The notes: generated by a model not told the origin, from the letters alone. DNA of 64,000 bases from Pseudomonas sp. MM223 (GCA_947090765.1 OX352322.1:2401501-2465500); one strand, 5' to 3'. Shown: positions 26,885 to 37,400, counted from the first letter of the stretch. Numbers and translations are program-made.

Positions 26885-28154
26885 CGTGACCTCGTGTAGA
26901 TGCAGCCTGGCAGCGCCACTTTAGCAGCAACGGCTGGGCCGGGCCTGTGAGCGGGTTGCCGGCAGCAGCGCGGTAGCCAGCCCGAGCAGCGGCAGGAAAG
27001 CGATGGCCTGGTACACCCACTCGATGCCATGCCGGTCGGCCAGGCTCGCCCAGGCCAGCGGCGCCGATGCCGCTGATGCCGAACATGAGCCCGAACATCA
27101 CCCCCGAGACCATGCCGACCCGGCCCGGCACGGCCTCCTGGGCATAGACCACCAGGGCTGCAAAAGCTGAGGACATCACCAGGCCGATGGCCACCGCCAG
27201 TACCGCTGTCCAGGCCAGGTTGGCATGGGGCAGGGCAAGGGCGAAGGGCGCCACGCCAAGAAATGAAACCCAGATTACCGCCTTGCGCCCGATGCGGTCG
27301 CCCACGGGGCCACCGGCAAAGGTGCCCAGCGCCACGGCTGCGAGGAACACGAACAGGTACAGCTGGCTGTGCTGCACGCTCAAGCCGAAATGCTCGATCA
27401 GGTAGAAGGTGAAGAAGTTGGTGAACGAAGCGATGTAGACAAACTTGGCGAACATCAGCACGGCGATTACCACCACCGCTCGCCACATGGCCCCCCGCGA
27501 AAGCCCGGGGGCCTGCTGGCCGGCGAAACGCTTGAGCCGGGCCTGGCCGTGGCGCATGCTCCAGCCGGTCACCCGCAGCAGCACCAGCACGGCCAGCGCG
27601 GCCGCCAGCATGAACCAGGCAATGGCAGGCTGGCCGTGTGGGATGACGATGGCCGCGGTCAGCAACGGGCCGAGGGCGGAGCCGGTATTGCCGCCGACCT
27701 GGAAGGTTGACTGCGCCGTGCCGAAGCGCCCGCCGGAGGCCATGCGGGCCACCCGCGAAGCTTCGGGATGGAAGGTTGCCGAACCGACGCCGACCACAGC
27801 AGCGGCCACCAGCAGCATTTCATAGCTGCCGGCGTAGGCGAGCAGGGCGATGCCCACCAATGTCACCAGCATGCCTGCCGGCAACAGGTACGGTTGCGGG
27901 TGCTTGTCGGTGTACATCCCGACCCAGGGTTGCAGCAGAGAGGCTGTCACCTGGTAGACGAGGGCGATCCAGCCGATCTGGGCAAAGCTCAACGCGAAAT
28001 CGCTTTTGAGCATTGGGTAGATCGACGGCAGCACGGCCTGGATCAGGTCGTTGAGCAGGTGGGCAAATGCAGCAGCACCGACCACACGGACTACAAAGCC
28101 CTGAGGTTGGTCAGCGGGCGTGGCGGCGGCCACGGAGGCAGTGGAGGTTGTCAT
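26865..28154 (-). CDS. MFS transporter, fosmidomycin-resistance (Fsr) type, frame altered near 3' end
   Basis: A 12-helix major facilitator with the Fsr-like start VVGAAAFAHLLNDLIQAVLPSIYPML, QPWVGMYTDKHPQPYLLP, GVGSATFHPEASRVAR and DRIGRKAVIWVSFLG. As written, the frame ends at 26865 with an arginine-, glycine- and proline-rich tail that is not membrane-like. One extra base around 27044-27050 shifts it: in the other frame the last helix (YQAIAFLPLLGLATALLP) continues to a TAA at 26921. The true product is therefore about 410 residues, ending at 26921. ATG 28154 was chosen; the frame is open up to 28229. Confidence 0.85.
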   Translation of the reverse strand: MTTSTASVAAATPADQPQGFVVRVVGAAAFAHLLNDLIQAVLPSIYPMLKSDFALSFAQIGWIALVYQVTASLLQPWVGMYTDKHPQPYLLPAGMLVTLVGIALLAYAGSYEMLLVAAAVVGVGSATFHPEASRVARMASGGRFGTAQSTFQVGGNTGSALGPLLTAAIVIPHGQPAIAWFMLAAALAVLVLLRVTGWSMRHGQARLKRFAGQQAPGLSRGAMWRAVVVIAVLMFAKFVYIASFTNFFTFYLIEHFGLSVQHSQLYLFVFLAAVALGTFAGGPVGDRIGRKAVIWVSFLGVAPFALALPHANLAWTAVLAVAIGLVMSSAFAALVVYAQEAVPGRVGMVSGVMFGLMFGISGIGAAGLGEPGRPAWHRVGVPGHRFPAAARAGYRAAAGNPLTGPAQPLLLKWRCQAASTRGHDGKAAA

Positions 28155-28282
28155 GGGTAAGGTTCTTCTGTGGCAGGGAGCAAGGCATTGCCGCAGCAGG
28201 TTAGCCAGTGCCCGGGTTGCCTGTCTCACGCCGAACAGGCAACCACTGTCGCGTTTCGGGCATTCGTGCCCGCAACGCCCTT

Positions 28283-28513
28283 TTACCGTTCGTGCCTGGC
28301 CATCCAGCGCAGCAATGCTGCAATTGGCACGCTGCGGTGGGCTTCGTGCCGGTAGGGTTTGCCCTCTGCGGTATAGCGCTCGCGATAGCGGCTAAGCACC
28401 AGGCTGCGTCCATCGGCAGACACCCGCGCCTCCAGTTCGTGCAGCAACAGCGGTTGTCGGGCAGCACCTTCCAGGCGCCGAAATAGCAGCATGGCTGCTT
28501 GCGCGTCATTCAT
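28283..28513 (-). CDS. small conserved-looking protein of unknown function
   Basis: This 76-residue, basic, soluble protein (AAMLLFRRLEGAARQPLLLH at the start, IAALLRWMARHER at the end) starts inside the last codons of mlaA and overlaps it by eight bases, which favours coupled translation and a real gene. I do not recognise the family. Confidence 0.6.
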   Translation of the reverse strand: MNDAQAAMLLFRRLEGAARQPLLLHELEARVSADGRSLVLSRYRERYTAEGKPYRHEAHRSVPIAALLRWMARHER

Positions 28514-29288
28514 GGCCGGTCACCTCAGGGCAATTGGCTCGCCATGCGCCGGGTTTGCCGGCTTTGCCTTCTGCCACCAGGTTGCGGCGTTGCTGCACGG
28601 TGTAGTCACGCAGCGCCAGGTAGTAATCGGGCCAGGTTTGCAGCAAGTCGGTCAACGGTAGCGCGGCGGCGCGGCTGTCCACCACCTGCCCGGCAGTGGC
28701 GACGGTACCCAGGGTGTCGACGGTATCGCTGTTGTCGCCGAACGGGTCTACCGTCATGCCCAACAGCCTGCCCGTTGCGTCGCGCAGGTTGTGCGTACCC
28801 AGCAGCGGCAGTTCGACGATGGGGCCGTCCGCGATGTTCCATACACCGAAGGTTTGGCCAAAGTCAGACCTGTGTTGGCTCAACCCCATTCTGCCCGCCA
28901 CATCGACCACGCCCGCCACACCCAGGGTGGTGTTGAAGATGAAGCGTGCAAGGCTGGTCATTGCCCGTTCGCCATTACCCTGTAGCAGGTCATTGACGAA
29001 TACCTTGGGCTCACCGAAGTTGTTGGCAAAGTTGTGCACGCCTTGCCGGGCAAAGCCGGGCAGCGTGCCATAGCCCCGGGCGGCAGGGGCCAGCAGGTAG
29101 TCGTCGACTGTGCGGTTGAAGGCGAATACGGCGCGGTTGGCCGGCTCCAGCGGGTCGCTGACCTGATAGGCCAGATTGCCGCAGGCACTGGTCGCGTGGG
29201 CACGCTGGCTACAGCCTCCGGCCGCTAGCAGCGACAATACCAACGCCGCAGAGCGGGCCGTACGGGAGGTGGATGATGAACGGGGCAT
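28506..29288 (-). CDS. mlaA: MlaA/VacJ family outer-membrane lipoprotein
   Basis: A 260-residue lipoprotein with a signal peptide ending LLAAGGC, followed by the VacJ core: DPLEPANRAVFAFNRTVDDYLLAP, FANNFGEPKVFVNDLLQGN, FIFNTTLGVAGVVDVAGRMG and WNIADGPIVELPLLG. MlaA works with porins to remove misplaced phospholipids from the outer leaflet. In Pseudomonas the rest of the Mla system lies elsewhere. ATG at 29288 is preceded by AGGAA; the frame continues upstream without signal. A divergent OmpR-type two-component system begins 167 bases away, a possible regulator. Confidence 0.88.
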   Translation of the reverse strand: MPRSSSTSRTARSAALVLSLLAAGGCSQRAHATSACGNLAYQVSDPLEPANRAVFAFNRTVDDYLLAPAARGYGTLPGFARQGVHNFANNFGEPKVFVNDLLQGNGERAMTSLARFIFNTTLGVAGVVDVAGRMGLSQHRSDFGQTFGVWNIADGPIVELPLLGTHNLRDATGRLLGMTVDPFGDNSDTVDTLGTVATAGQVVDSRAAALPLTDLLQTWPDYYLALRDYTVQQRRNLVAEGKAGKPGAWRANCPEVTGHE

Positions 29289-29455
29289 AGGCACATTCCT
29301 GGCAAGAACTGGCGGCGATGCTGCGCAATGTTCTTTGCCCGGTAATGTCCGGATCGTCTCGGCACTGACACTTTGTTTCCGGGTTGAAATATATGACGAC
29401 TGCGGGGGCATGGCCGTAAAGTACGGCTTGTTTACCTTGTTTGTGGTGCTTTTTC

Positions 29456-30166
29456 GTGAGCCATTTGCTGATAGTCGACGATGATGTCGAGGTGCTTGAC
29501 CTGCTGCAGAAGTTTCTTCGCCAGCATGGTTACGACGTGGACGTGGCCCGGGATGGCCAGGCGCTCTGGCAGGCACTTGATCGGCGGGTGCCAGACCTGG
29601 TCATCCTCGATGTGATGTTGCCTGGCGACAGCGGCCTGGTGTTGTGCCAACGGCTGTTGGCCGAACACAAGGTGGCGGTGATCATGCTCACTGCAATGGG
29701 CGAGCTGAGCGACCGGGTGGTGGGCCTGGAGCTGGGGGCCGACGACTACATGACCAAGCCGTTTGCTGCCCGCGAACTGCTGGCACGTGTGAGGGCGGTA
29801 TTGCGTCGGGCCGGCGAAGCAGCAGCGGGTTCGGCGGGCCACGCCAGTGGCAAGCTTGAGTTTGCCGGCTGGCAGTTGGACGTGGTACGGCGCGAACTGC
29901 GCTCGCCGGCCAACGTCATGATTCCTTTGTCCAATGGCGAGTTCGAACTGTTGCTGGTGTTTGCCGAACACCCGCGCCGTGTGCTCAGCCGCCAACAATT
30001 GCTGGACATGGCCCGTGGTGATGCCTACGACGCGTATGATCGCAGCATCGACGTGCAGGTCAGCCGGCTGCGTCGCAAGCTTGAAACCGACAACGGCAAT
30101 GAACCGTTGATCCGTACACTGCGCAACGCCGGCTACCTGTTCACCCCTACGGTCACGAAGCGATGA
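29456..30166 (+). CDS. OmpR-family response regulator
   Basis: A 236-residue DNA-binding response regulator. The receiver domain has LLIVDDD at the start, Asp52 in VILDVMLPGDSG and the KPF lysine, and the C-terminal winged helix contains DAYDRSIDVQVSRLRRKLE and IRTLRNAGYLF. The start is taken as GTG 29456, where receiver homology begins; a ribosome site is not obvious and TTG at 29441 is possible. The stop overlaps the next gene's start by four bases (ATGA). Confidence 0.9.
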   Translation: MSHLLIVDDDVEVLDLLQKFLRQHGYDVDVARDGQALWQALDRRVPDLVILDVMLPGDSGLVLCQRLLAEHKVAVIMLTAMGELSDRVVGLELGADDYMTKPFAARELLARVRAVLRRAGEAAAGSAGHASGKLEFAGWQLDVVRRELRSPANVMIPLSNGEFELLLVFAEHPRRVLSRQQLLDMARGDAYDAYDRSIDVQVSRLRRKLETDNGNEPLIRTLRNAGYLFTPTVTKR

Positions 30167-31518
30167 GCCTGTTTGACCGGGCCCGTCGGGCCCTGCCACA
30201 GCCCAGAATCACCATTGCCCGGTGGATTGCATTGACCACCCTGACAGCGATGCTTTTCCTGCTGCTGCTCAAAGGGCTGTTCAGCCTGCTGCTGAGCGTG
30301 TGGGCGCAACCGCCGCTGCTGGAGAGCGGGGTGATCGAAAAAGTGGCCGCGGTGACCCGCATCCTCGATGCCGCGCCCACGGCGCAGCGTGCCAACATCG
30401 CCAGCGCGGCAGGTGACGGCTCATATTCGGTGCGATGGTTGCAACGCCATGACGAGGCGGGTGTGCCGGTACTGGTCGATGCCGAGTTCCGCCAGGGCAC
30501 GCCTATCCTGCGCGCACTGCTCAAGCGCCCGGATGCCAGGGTCGAGGCTTTCGAACCTTCCGATATGCCGGAGTACACCTCTGAACGTGGCTATGCCTTG
30601 ATGATCGAGCTGACCGACAAGTCGTGGGTGTTGTTTCGTGCCACAGACCGTAGCTGGGGCCTGGACGAGCTGCCACGCAACCTGATCATCCTGGTGTTGA
30701 TGCTGGTTTCCAGCCTGGCCGTCGCACTGTTGGCCACGCGTCATCTGGCCAAGCCGCTGGAGCGCTTTGCCGAAGGGGTGCGGCATTTTGGCAGGGACTT
30801 CAATGCCCCGCCGATTCCGGTGGTTGGGCCGCACGACCTGCGCCAGGCCATTCTTGCGTTCAATGCCACCCAGGCCCAGCTCAAGCATTATCTGAACGAC
30901 CGCACCCAGATGCTGGCGGCAATATCCCACGACTTGCGCGCACCGCTGACGCGTATGCGCTTGCGCGCCGAGTTCATCGACGATGCCCAGCTACAGGCCA
31001 AGTTGTTCAAGGACGTCGACGAAATGCAGGCGATGGTCGACGCTGCGCTGGCGTTTTTCCGTGATGATGCGCGCCTGGAGCAGACGACCGTGTTCGACCT
31101 GGGCGAGTTGCTACTCACCGTGGTAGACGATTTCAAGGATGCGGGTGTCGAGGTCGGCCTCAGCGGGCCGCGCCGTTGCGTGTACACGGGGCGGCCGGTG
31201 GGTATCAAGCGGGTGCTGGTCAACTTGATCGACAATGCCGCCACGTACGGCCGCGAGCCAGCGGTGGTGTTGGCGGTATCCGCCAGGCAGATCGAGATAA
31301 CCGTGCAGGATCGCGGGCCGGGCATCGCGGCGCAATTGCAGGAGCAGGTCTTTGCACCTTTTTACCGTATCGAAGGTTCACGCAACCGCGACACGGGCGG
31401 TGTGGGGCTGGGCCTGCCCGCAGCACGGGCTATCGTGCTGGAGCAGGGCGGCAGCCTGACCCTGGGCAACCGCCCCGGTGGCGGTTTGCAAGCCAGGGTC
31501 GTGTTGCCGTTGGGTTGA
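30163..31518 (+). CDS. sensor histidine kinase (EnvZ-like)
   Basis: A 451-residue membrane kinase paired with the upstream regulator. It has two membrane segments (about residues 21-45 and 170-188) flanking a periplasmic sensor domain, a HAMP linker, the H-box AAISHDLRAPLTRMRLRAEF, and an HATPase domain with NLIDNAATYG, VQDRGPGIA and GGVGLGLPAARAIV. The signal is not evident. Its stop abuts the convergent DUF1348 gene with no gap. Confidence 0.9.
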   Translation: MSLFDRARRALPQPRITIARWIALTTLTAMLFLLLLKGLFSLLLSVWAQPPLLESGVIEKVAAVTRILDAAPTAQRANIASAAGDGSYSVRWLQRHDEAGVPVLVDAEFRQGTPILRALLKRPDARVEAFEPSDMPEYTSERGYALMIELTDKSWVLFRATDRSWGLDELPRNLIILVLMLVSSLAVALLATRHLAKPLERFAEGVRHFGRDFNAPPIPVVGPHDLRQAILAFNATQAQLKHYLNDRTQMLAAISHDLRAPLTRMRLRAEFIDDAQLQAKLFKDVDEMQAMVDAALAFFRDDARLEQTTVFDLGELLLTVVDDFKDAGVEVGLSGPRRCVYTGRPVGIKRVLVNLIDNAATYGREPAVVLAVSARQIEITVQDRGPGIAAQLQEQVFAPFYRIEGSRNRDTGGVGLGLPAARAIVLEQGGSLTLGNRPGGGLQARVVLPLG

Positions 31519-31983
31519 TCAAAGGCCCAGCTCACTCAGCCCGGGGTGGTCATCCGGGCGCCGCCCCAGCGGCCAGCGGAATTTGCGTTCGGCTTCGCTG
31601 ATGGGCTGCTCGTTGATGCTCGAATGGCGGTTCTGCATCAGTCCGTCTTCGGCAAACTCCCAGTTCTCGTTGCCATAGGCACGAAACCACTGGCCGCTGT
31701 CGTCGTGGTATTCGTAGGCATAGCGCACGGCAATGCGGTTGTCGGTGAAGGCCCACAGCTCCTTGATCAGGCGGTACTCCAGTTCATGGTTCCATTTGCG
31801 GGTCAGGAACGCCTCGACCTCGGCACGCCCACGCGGGAACTCGACGCGGTTGCGCCAGACCGTATCCGGAGTATAGGCGAGTGCAACCTTGGCTGGGTCG
31901 CGGCCGTTCCAGCCATCCTCGGCCAGGCGAACCTTTTCGATGGCGCTTTCGCGGGTGAAGGGCGGTAGGGGTGGGCGGGACAT
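31519..31983 (-). CDS. DUF1348/NTF2-like family protein
   Basis: A 154-residue protein of the SnoaL/NTF2-like DUF1348 group, recognisable from [54 protein letters not shown] and [17 protein letters not shown]. The family has the cone-shaped NTF2 fold, but no established reaction. It ends immediately next to the kinase stop. Confidence 0.85.
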   Translation of the reverse strand: MSRPPLPPFTRESAIEKVRLAEDGWNGRDPAKVALAYTPDTVWRNRVEFPRGRAEVEAFLTRKWNHELEYRLIKELWAFTDNRIAVRYAYEYHDDSGQWFRAYGNENWEFAEDGLMQNRHSSINEQPISEAERKFRWPLGRRPDDHPGLSELGL

Positions 31984-32120
31984 CGCGGTAATCCTCGGGT
32001 CGGTTGGCTTGTAGCAGGTTAGCTGTCGGTGACCGGATTGGTAATGGATGTGCCTGGCACTTCATAATTTCGGTGGGTGGAACAATACGGTTCAAGCTGA
32101 CCCGTTGGATACGTAAACGA

Positions 32121-32852
32121 TCAAACTTGTGCCTGATCGACATACGACTCAAAGAACCATTCAGGAACATCGTCTGCTCGATACTCAAGCTTAATGCCGT
32201 CTGTGATTTCCGCTAGCCATACCGCGCGCTCACCCGAGTTATCGAAAACATAGGCACGATTACTGGCAGCGATAGCGTCCGGAAGTATGCCCAATGCCTT
32301 GGCATAGCGGCTGCGCACCAGGTCTGGCCTGACGGGGTGCCCACCTGCCTGAACGCGTATATGCACGCGATCAATGTTGATTTCCGGGTTTTCGGTTGAT
32401 ACGTAGTACAGGTACGTTCGATAGCCACAGGCCTGCGCATGTCGCATGAAATCTACTTTGCTTCTATGCGACATCACGGTTTCGAAACTGAAGCCCACAC
32501 CGTTGTGCAGGAGATGTCGGCGCACATAGTCCGAAATTACCGAGGCAAAGTATGAATCTACAGAAACATTTCGATAGTCGACTCTTTCACCCTGCATTTT
32601 CAGCTGCATGGCCTCTTCGACAAGTTGTTTCTGTTTTATCAGGTAGTGGGCGGTATGGAAGCTGATCAACGCTGACTGGGTGATCTGAATGCCGAAGCGG
32701 GATAGATCGATGAAGCCAGTTTCTTTTGCTTCTTGCTCCAACTCGTCGGCATTCACGAATATCTGGGTAAGGGATGTAGGCAAAGCAGCCTTGATGGTGC
32801 TCTTGCCTGACCCATTCGGACCAGCGAACACCCTCAGCCTACGCGCCCTCAT
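32121..32852 (-). CDS. zeta-toxin-like P-loop kinase (COG4185 type)
   Basis: A 243-residue P-loop protein starting MRARRLRVFAGPNGSGKSTI (Walker A about residues 11-18), with NADELEQEA (an acidic residue after the nucleotide-binding strand), FETVMSHRSKVDFMRHA, and the basic RVQAGGHPVRPDLVRSRYAK signature of zeta-toxin-family kinases. Zeta toxins phosphorylate UDP-N-acetylglucosamine; whether this subgroup does is not established. The ATG at 32852 overlaps the 3' end of the small upstream gene by 14 bases, as toxin-antitoxin pairs commonly do. The codons are noticeably more AT-rich than in neighbouring genes. Confidence 0.75.
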   Translation of the reverse strand: MRARRLRVFAGPNGSGKSTIKAALPTSLTQIFVNADELEQEAKETGFIDLSRFGIQITQSALISFHTAHYLIKQKQLVEEAMQLKMQGERVDYRNVSVDSYFASVISDYVRRHLLHNGVGFSFETVMSHRSKVDFMRHAQACGYRTYLYYVSTENPEINIDRVHIRVQAGGHPVRPDLVRSRYAKALGILPDAIAASNRAYVFDNSGERAVWLAEITDGIKLEYRADDVPEWFFESYVDQAQV

Positions 32853-33117
32853 CGGTTGGAGCCTGGTTTGCCTTACGTACTGCAACCGGGTGGCCGAGGT
32901 TGACCTTGCGCCGGGGCTTGGCCAACCCCACCGTAGCTTTGGTCCCATTGGCCAGGGTACGGACCAACTTGCCGTCCTCAACACACACTACGCCACATGG
33001 GCTGATTTTCAGGGCTTGGAGGTACGCGTGGTGAGTGGCCTTCACTGCTTGCTGAGGCACCTGCTCTTCCAGCGCATCAAGTTCGGCTTCACTGACATTT
33101 TCAACTTTTTCAGTCAT
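32839..33117 (-). CDS. small upstream partner of the zeta-like toxin (candidate antitoxin)
   Basis: A 92-residue protein with an acidic N-terminus (MTEKVENVSEAELDALEEQ) and a basic C-terminal part (KPRRKVNLGHPV). GGAGG precedes the ATG by about nine bases. It is read first in a two-gene unit with the zeta-like protein, with overlapping stop and start. It does not look like the classical epsilon antitoxin, so the pairing is inferred from arrangement. The acidic helical N-terminus could be the neutralising part. Confidence 0.6.
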   Translation of the reverse strand: MTEKVENVSEAELDALEEQVPQQAVKATHHAYLQALKISPCGVVCVEDGKLVRTLANGTKATVGLAKPRRKVNLGHPVAVRKANQAPTDEGA

Positions 33118-33134
33118 GGGCAACGGCCTCCGCG

Positions 33135-33151
33135 CAACCACAATCAGGTTG
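33135..33151. promoter_or_regulatory. small dyad before the candidate antitoxin
   Basis: CAACC and GGTTG inverted repeat with a seven-base spacer, 18 bases upstream of the start codon, in a position where an autorepressing antitoxin or complex might bind. The remaining gap to dkgB (33152-33356) shows no other recognisable element. Confidence 0.3.
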
Positions 33152-33356
33152 CATGCTGTGGAGGCATCATAACGCTGGCACCTGGAAAACACATCTCGGA
33201 AGTACATTGGGCGCTCCTGTCAGGGTATGCACGAAGTCTGTCACAGAGGCTCTGAAATGTTTTCGCGTTGGTATGTAGTCTATTTCTGATAGGGCGAGTA
33301 CGGGGCGGCAGCTGGCATGGTCAATGTGCGGCTCAGGTTTTGACGCTGCGGTCGAA

Positions 33357-33386
33357 CGCCTAACGCTGGCATGCCGGCGTTAGGCG
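33357..33386. terminator. hairpin after dkgB, probable terminator
   Basis: Perfect 10-base arms CGCCTAACGC and GCGTTAGGCG with a 10-base loop, 22 bases beyond the dkgB stop. It lacks a long U-run, so termination strength is uncertain. Confidence 0.5.
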
Positions 33387-33407
33387 GCTTTGGCTCACAA
33401 TGAACGC

Positions 33408-34211
33408 TTAGTCCCAGGCCGGCGCCAAGCCATCAGGGCTGACTTCGCGGCCGTTACGCTCAAGCGTGGCGATGCGGGCCATGTCGTCGGCGTCCAGCTT
33501 CAGGTCACGGGCAAGCAGGTTGCTGGCCAGGTTTTCACGCTTGGTCGACGACGGGATTACCGCGTAGCCCAGCTGCAAAGCCCAGGCCAGGGCAACCTGG
33601 GCGACCGTGGCCTTGTGCTTGGCGGCGATCTCGGCCAGTACCGGGTCTTTCAGCACCTTGCCGTAGGCCAGGGTCATGTAGGAGGTGACGGTAATGCCTT
33701 GTTCCTTCAGGAACGCAGCCAGCTTGCTGTTTTGCAGGTACGGGCTGAGTTCGATCTGGTTGGTGGCGATTTCACCCTTGCCGACCACATCGATGGCCTG
33801 GCGAGTCAGTTCGATATTGAAGTTGGACACACCGATCTGGCGGGTCAGCCCCAGCTTTTTCGCTTCGGCCAGCGCAGCCATGTATTCGCGCAGCTCTACG
33901 CCATTGCCCGGCGCCGGCCAGTGGATCAGCAGCAGGTCGACGTGGTCGGTACGCAGTTTCTCCAGGCTTTCGCGCAGGCTGCTAACCAGTTTGTCGGCGG
34001 CATAGTTGTCGACCCAGACCTTGGTGGTGATGAACAGCTCGCTGCGCGGTACACCGCTTTCGGCGATGGCTTGGCCCACTTCGGCCTCGTTCTTGTAGAT
34101 CTGGGCGGTATCGATGACCCGATAGCCCAACGCCAGGGCGGACTTGACCGAGTCGATCACGGCCTGGCCGGTCAGGCGGAAGGTGCCGAGGCCGAAAGAA
34201 GGAACGCTCAT
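33408..34211 (-). CDS. dkgB: 2,5-didehydrogluconate reductase DkgB (aldo/keto reductase)
   Basis: A 267-residue NADPH-dependent aldo/keto reductase of the same length as DkgB. It starts [13 protein letters not shown], and the catalytic tetrad is visible: Asp and Tyr in [15 protein letters not shown], Lys in FITTKVW, and His in [18 protein letters not shown] and [14 protein letters not shown] complete the signature. It reduces 2,5-diketo-D-gluconate and assorted aldehydes such as methylglyoxal. AGGAG sits eight bases before the ATG. Confidence 0.9.
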   Translation of the reverse strand: MSVPSFGLGTFRLTGQAVIDSVKSALALGYRVIDTAQIYKNEAEVGQAIAESGVPRSELFITTKVWVDNYAADKLVSSLRESLEKLRTDHVDLLLIHWPAPGNGVELREYMAALAEAKKLGLTRQIGVSNFNIELTRQAIDVVGKGEIATNQIELSPYLQNSKLAAFLKEQGITVTSYMTLAYGKVLKDPVLAEIAAKHKATVAQVALAWALQLGYAVIPSSTKRENLASNLLARDLKLDADDMARIATLERNGREVSPDGLAPAWD

Positions 34212-34418
34212 GGGGGATACTCCTGAAAAGTAGGGGTGACGATCATGTGAGGGCCAGTGTGCAGCTTGTGAAGGCATTTAATAAGCCACTGCGGCGTCAA
34301 GGTCATTTGACGTGCAGGCACGAATCACCGTTCAAGTGCTGCCTTCATTACATAAATAACGCCCGAGGGGGTGGGCGCCTTGGTCAGCTATCGGCTTTAT
34401 CTAGCGTACAGGCTGCCC

Positions 34419-37400
34419 ATGACCACTTCAGTTATACCTGCCGACTCTATCGATGCGCTGATTGCCAGCCTGCTGCCAGGCTGGCTCAAGCGCGCGCCTG
34501 CCGAACACCTGGCATTGCTGCGTGCGGCGCTGTTGCGTCAGCAGAAGGCGCAAGACGACCTCAATGCCAGGCTGGATGCCATCATTCCCCTGGACGCCTT
34601 CGCCGAATCGTTGCTTAAAAGTGCGCTTGCCACGCACTCGATCACGCAGGCGGACGTGCACCTGGACACGGTCAAGCTGGTGACCCTGCGGCCGAATCCG
34701 CCGGTATCGCCCACATTGCCAGCCACTTCGACGCGAATTGAAACCACCCAGACGCTGCTTTCGGCGGCATTGCACAACTTTCACGAAAACGAAACGCAGC
34801 CCGGCTGGTTCGTCACAGGGTCACATTTGCGCAAGGCCAGCGGGCAACTGCTGCCTCTGAGCGCAGAGCTGTTTGTCGACCTGTGTAGGGGCTGGATATC
34901 GGGCGGCATTATCAGCGCCACCTCGAATCGCAGCTGAAAGGCGAGGGGATGGCCAGCCTGGTGGTCGAAGCCATCCTGGAGGAGGCGTGGAGCGCCAACC
35001 TGGAGGCCGCCGCAGTGGTTGCCAGAGTCAAGGATGAAATCGACGAGCAGGCGTACCAGCGCATCACCCGTGTGGTGAACACGGCAGCGGTGGCGCCAGC
35101 CGACAACACAGTGCTGAAATGCCATACCCTGAGGCTGCTGGGCAAGAAGATTTCTGGCGCACTTGCCATTGAAGTGCGCCAGCGCGCCCGCTTGCTTGGC
35201 GTTATCGCGTGGTTCCCTGACGACCTGTACGCCCCGGTAAGTTGGCATGCCTCCTGGGAACTACTGTACATGACGCTTGGCTTGCGCTTGCGCAACGAAG
35301 CCTATCGGCAGTACTTCCAGCGCTTCATCGCGGAGCGGGACCGTATCGCTTTCAACACGGCCTTGAATGCGTTGCTGAACCAGGGCAAAAGCGTTTTGCC
35401 GCTTGAACTGGATGGCCGCTGTTTTGCAGTCGAGGGAGAGGTGTTCGCCGCTCTGCGTGCGGCCCAGCTCGACAAGATGCTGGATGACGCGCGGGTACTG
35501 GCGGTACCTACCGAAGATGTAGACATCGCTGACCGCCGCGCTCGTTTGCAGGGTTATCTGGACCTGGGTTTGAGTGTGGCTGGCCTGGCTGCGCTGTTTG
35601 TACCTGTGTTGGGCCAGGCCATGCTGGCGCTGACGGTAGAGCAACTGGCCAGTGAGGTGTACGAAGGCTACCAGGACTGGCAACTTGGCGACCGCAACGC
35701 CGCATTGGGCCACTTGTTCAATGTGGCCGAGACCGTAGCGGTGACGGCGGTAACGGCGGCGGGTGCAGCGGCGCTTGGCAAGCTGGCCAGGCGGGTGGCT
35801 CATGTGGATGACCTGGTGCCGGTGAGCCTGGCGGATGGCCGGTTGCGCCTGTGTGCGGGGGACTTGCAGGGTTATCGGTTTGATGGCGTAGAGCTGGAGG
35901 CCGGGCAAACCATGCTTGAGGGTGGCCGTTCGCTCAGGCGCCTGCATGATGCGGTTTATCAGGTAGGCGGTGGCGACGACAGTGCATGGCACATTGCGCA
36001 TCCATCAAGGCCGGGCGCCTACTCGCCGGTACTTGAACACAATGGTGCCGGGGGGTGGATGCATGAGTTCGAGCAACCGCAGCGCTGGCAGGACACCGCC
36101 TGTATGGTGCGCCGCCTTGCCAGCCGCACGGCGGCGGTTTCCGACGAGGTGGCCGCCTTCGCCTTGCAGGTCACAGGCTACGACGCTGACCAGCTGCGCC
36201 GGTTGCTTCTGGAGAATGCACCACCGCCGGCACGCCTGCTCGATGCCATCGAGCGCTGGCAACTGCACAATGAGTTCCCGGCTTTGCGGGGTGAGGCATT
36301 CGAGGAAGTATTCAATGAGCGGCAGGTTAACCCGCAAGCGGCGGACCAGCTGCTGATGCGGGACTTCCCCAGCCTTTCCCACCGTTGCGCACGGGAAATC
36401 GTCGAGCAGGCCAACAGCATCGAACTGGAGAGCCTGAGCGACGCGGGCCGGGTGCCGCTCAGCCTGGCGGAGCGTGCACGCTGGGCCGTACGCGACAGCC
36501 GGATCGATCGCGCCTGTGCGGGGTTGCACCAGCCAGCTGCGGTCAATGCTGATACCGAAAAGCTTGCGGTGGGGACGGTCGATGCCCTTGCCGACTGCGA
36601 GGTGGTGGCTCGGCTGATTGGGTTGGCCCCGGTGGGGCAGGGGTTTCGCCCCCCCGTGCGACTGTTCGATGGCCGCTTGGGTTACCCGCTCAGTGGTCGC
36701 CTGTCAGGCACCCGCCAGGCACTGCGGCGCAGTTTGAATCACGTATTCCCACTGATGAGCGCAGAGCAGCTGGAGCTTTACCTGCGAGGCCTGGCGCAAC
36801 GGGGTAACGATCCCTGGGATCATGTCAGCCAGCTGCTGCGGGCAAAGGCAAGCCTGAAGCAAGCCCTGCAAACCTGGCGGAGCGCGCCAGGGCTGGGCGT
36901 TGTGCGCAGGTTGCGTCGCATCAGGGTTGCCCGGCAGATCGTCAGCGGTTGGCGGCGCATGAGCCCAGGGGAGGTGGCGGGCGACTTCCACCTGACCATT
37001 GTGGGGGAGCGGGTCGGTGATCTGCCTTCATTACCTGACAATGTGCCGTTCGACCACATTACCCACCTGACCCTGCGCGACATGCAACTGACAACCCTTG
37101 ACGCGGGCTTCCTCGGGCGCTTCAACAAGGTGCGCAACCTGGACCTGCGAGACAACCAGCTGACGCGCCTTCCCGCCGGTATCGAGCAACTGACCGAGTT
37201 GAGGAGCCTGCGGCTCGGCGGCAACCAGATAGTGCTTTCCAGTGCAGATAACCTGCGGCTCAGCCAGCTTATAGGGCTGCGCCGCCTGGAGCTCAACGGC
37301 AACCCCGTGGGGCTGCTGCCGCCGTTGGCTGCTTTTCCGCTGTTGCGCCGGCTGTCCTTGCGTAATACCGGCTTGGGTGCCTTGCCCGCCGACCTGGCCA

